Positions 6,730 to 7,906 of a DNA stretch of 7,906 nt are shown in pieces. The notes under the pieces are model-generated. The model searched no databases, was not told the origin of the DNA, and saw only the letters and a list, made by a program, of their open reading frames with translations. Each line of letters begins with the position of its first letter. Within the stretch, counting starts at the first letter, position 1. The stretch is taken from NCBI GenBank assembly GCA_959018155.1, contig CAUEKH010000107.1:1-7906 (forward strand), read 5' to 3'. A program made the translations under genes and the position numbers. This DNA is from an uncultured Hungatella sp. (GTDB taxonomy: Bacteria > Bacillota > Clostridia > Lachnospirales > Lachnospiraceae).

Positions 6730-7647
6730 TCAAATGGAAAGCATCTGCCCTAAGGTTCTGAGAGGGGTGCTTTTCACGAATTGATATTTGATAATGGTAC
6801 GGATTTTCTCTCCACGGTTCATGGAAGGAAGCCTCAAGAACTGTTCCAGGGTTTCCCTCTGCTCCGGAGTCATCCGCATTTTATAATAGTCATAAAAATT
6901 TTCAGCCTGACGGAACAGTTTCCTGTAATTCTCTTTTACAGTCTCTCTTCCGCCCTTCCGCCTTATGGCCTGTTCCACAGCGCCTGCCGCGCCCACCTGG
7001 TTCTCACCGTGCTGGCGGTAAAGCGTCATCGGTCTGTCGATATAAGATATTTTCCCAAAGCAGCTTGCCAAAAGGCCCAGCCACCAGTCGTGCATCACGC
7101 ATTCATCCGGGATATCGGAGAGAAGCTCCTGGAACGCCCGATTGATCATAATCGTATTGCCGGTAATGTTGTTCTCCACCAGATAGTGACTGAAACGGTT
7201 GTCATTTACCGCTATTTTCTGGTATCGCGCCAGAGAGCGATGGCGGATATTGGCCTCCTGATCCGTGACGGATAAATCGCTGTGAACCAGGATTGGTGTG
7301 GTATTTTGATACTGTTCCTCCATGCGCTTCATTTCCTTCAGGGTCACTTCCACCTTGTCGGGAAGCCATATATCATCCTGGTCGCAGAGCATTAAATACT
7401 CCCCGGACACACGGCTTAACAGTTTGAAAAAATTTCCCTGGGCGTTTCCACCCGGCTCTCCGTAAATCCCCCTGATCCTGTGGGGAAACTCCTTTTCACA
7501 GGACTGAAGAATCTCCAGGGTCCCATCTGTCGATCCGTCGTCGGAATAGACAATCTCCAAATCCTTAAACGATTGAGAAAGGAGGGAGTCCAGCTGGGCT
7601 CTGATGAACCGCTCGCCATTATAGGCGGCTAACAGCACTGATACCAT
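6730..7647 (-). CDS. Family 2 glycosyltransferase, rhamnosyltransferase-like
   Basis: This 305-residue protein starts directly on the first strand of the GT-A fold (MVSVLLAAYNGERFI, 1-15). It has SDDGSTDGT (35-43), the metal-binding CDQDDIWLPDKVE (88-100), an ENNITGNTIMINR segment (158-170), MHDWW (185-189) with a likely acceptor/base-side Asp, and YRQHGENQVGA (210-220). CDQDDIWLPDK together with the HDWW and YRQHGxNxxG blocks is characteristic of the GT2 branch often annotated as rhamnosyltransferases in O-antigen and capsule clusters. Donor identity is therefore suggested but not proven. It should act in the cytoplasm on the polyprenyl-linked intermediate. The ATG at 7647 has GGAGG six bases upstream and follows the previous gene by 35 bases. 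The transaminase gene starts 32 bases after its stop. No membrane segments are seen. Confidence 0.91.
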   Translation of the reverse strand: MVSVLLAAYNGERFIRAQLDSLLSQSFKDLEIVYSDDGSTDGTLEILQSCEKEFPHRIRGIYGEPGGNAQGNFFKLLSRVSGEYLMLCDQDDIWLPDKVEVTLKEMKRMEEQYQNTTPILVHSDLSVTDQEANIRHRSLARYQKIAVNDNRFSHYLVENNITGNTIMINRAFQELLSDIPDECVMHDWWLGLLASCFGKISYIDRPMTLYRQHGENQVGAAGAVEQAIRRKGGRETVKENYRKLFRQAENFYDYYKMRMTPEQRETLEQFLRLPSMNRGEKIRTIIKYQFVKSTPLRTLGQMLSI

Positions 7648-7682
7648 AATCTTCCTCCCTTTCCTACTGTCTCATTCCGTTT

Positions 7683-7906
7683 CTACGTTTCCCAGGACAT
7701 GCCCAGAACCTCGGTCAAAAACCGGATTTCCGCTATGATGATATGAAGAACCGTTCTCGCTGTCCACTCCTCAACCGGCGAAATCCTTAAATACTTTTTA
7801 TAATAATGGAGTTTGCTCTCATGGAGAATCTCCTGTTTTTTCCGTATGGATGTGATATTCTTGCTGATGGATACGGAATGATGGTGCACATAATGACACT
7901 TCGTCA
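7683..7906 (-). CDS. C-terminal end of a family 2 glycosyltransferase (5' part outside window)
   Basis: The frame is open from the right edge to the TAG at 7683-7685, giving 73 residues. The segment reads KCHYVHHHSVSISKN, then ESKLHYYKKYLRI, then a hydrophobic helix-like stretch near the end (HIIIAEIRFLTEVLG). An aromatic/His-His-x-S motif followed by a Ser/Tyr-rich KKY helix is what the C-terminus of WbbL-like GT2 enzymes looks like. That, plus the company of other glycosyltransferases and the operon spacing, supports the call. There is a GTG codon at 7889, but the frame continues upstream of it with no stop, so it is not a credible start for a separate small gene. The catalytic domain is not visible, so the assignment is moderate. 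Confidence 0.6.
   Translation of the reverse strand, partial: TKCHYVHHHSVSISKNITSIRKKQEILHESKLHYYKKYLRISPVEEWTARTVLHIIIAEIRFLTEVLGMSWET

Noticed and set aside
6781..7275. Plus-strand 164-codon ORF
   Set aside because: It is antisense to the rhamnosyltransferase-like gene, and its residues look like a reverse-frame artefact.
7683..7889. Separate 68-residue small gene starting at GTG 7889
   Set aside because: The frame stays open to the window edge with the same character, and the sequence fits the end of a larger glycosyltransferase.

Overview
The window is a dense stretch of a surface-polysaccharide biosynthesis cluster. All nine genes read on the minus strand, so transcription runs from the right edge to the left. 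Genes are separated by 2 to 35 bases or overlap, and nearly every start has a strong purine-rich ribosome binding site (GGAGG type). There is no gap long enough for an internal promoter or terminator, so this looks like the middle of one long operon. Base composition is near 50% GC by eye. The strong Shine-Dalgarno sites and the gene families (DUF2304, DUF2142, CarB-like ATP-grasp, VioA-like transaminase) suggest a Firmicute, most plausibly a Lachnospiraceae-type gut Clostridium. That assignment is inference, not proof.

In transcription order (right to left) the genes are: the 3' end of a family 2 glycosyltransferase cut by the window edge (7683-7906); a complete family 2 glycosyltransferase of the rhamnosyltransferase-like type (6730-7647); a DegT/VioA-like PLP sugar aminotransferase (5567-6697); a CarB/PylC-like ATP-grasp ligase (4495-5550); another family 2 glycosyltransferase (3525-4502); a Wzx-like flippase gene interrupted by an in-frame TAG at codon 34 (2201-3505); a DPM1/GtrB-like polyprenyl-phosphate glycosyltransferase (1509-2198); a small DUF2304 membrane protein (1062-1484); and a DUF2142 polytopic membrane protein running off the left edge (1-1129).

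The genes form two functional blocks. The right block would make an amino sugar, possibly couple an amino acid or other acid to it, and build a lipid-linked oligosaccharide in the cytoplasm for flipping by Wzx. The left block (GT2, DUF2304, DUF2142) resembles a three-part Gtr-type system: a sugar is loaded on a polyprenyl phosphate, a small membrane protein helps handle or flip it, and a GT-C-like enzyme transfers it outside the membrane to decorate a glycan.

The most notable observations are the amber codon in the flippase, the transaminase/ATP-grasp pair, and the DUF2142 gene that starts deep inside DUF2304 within a small repeat.
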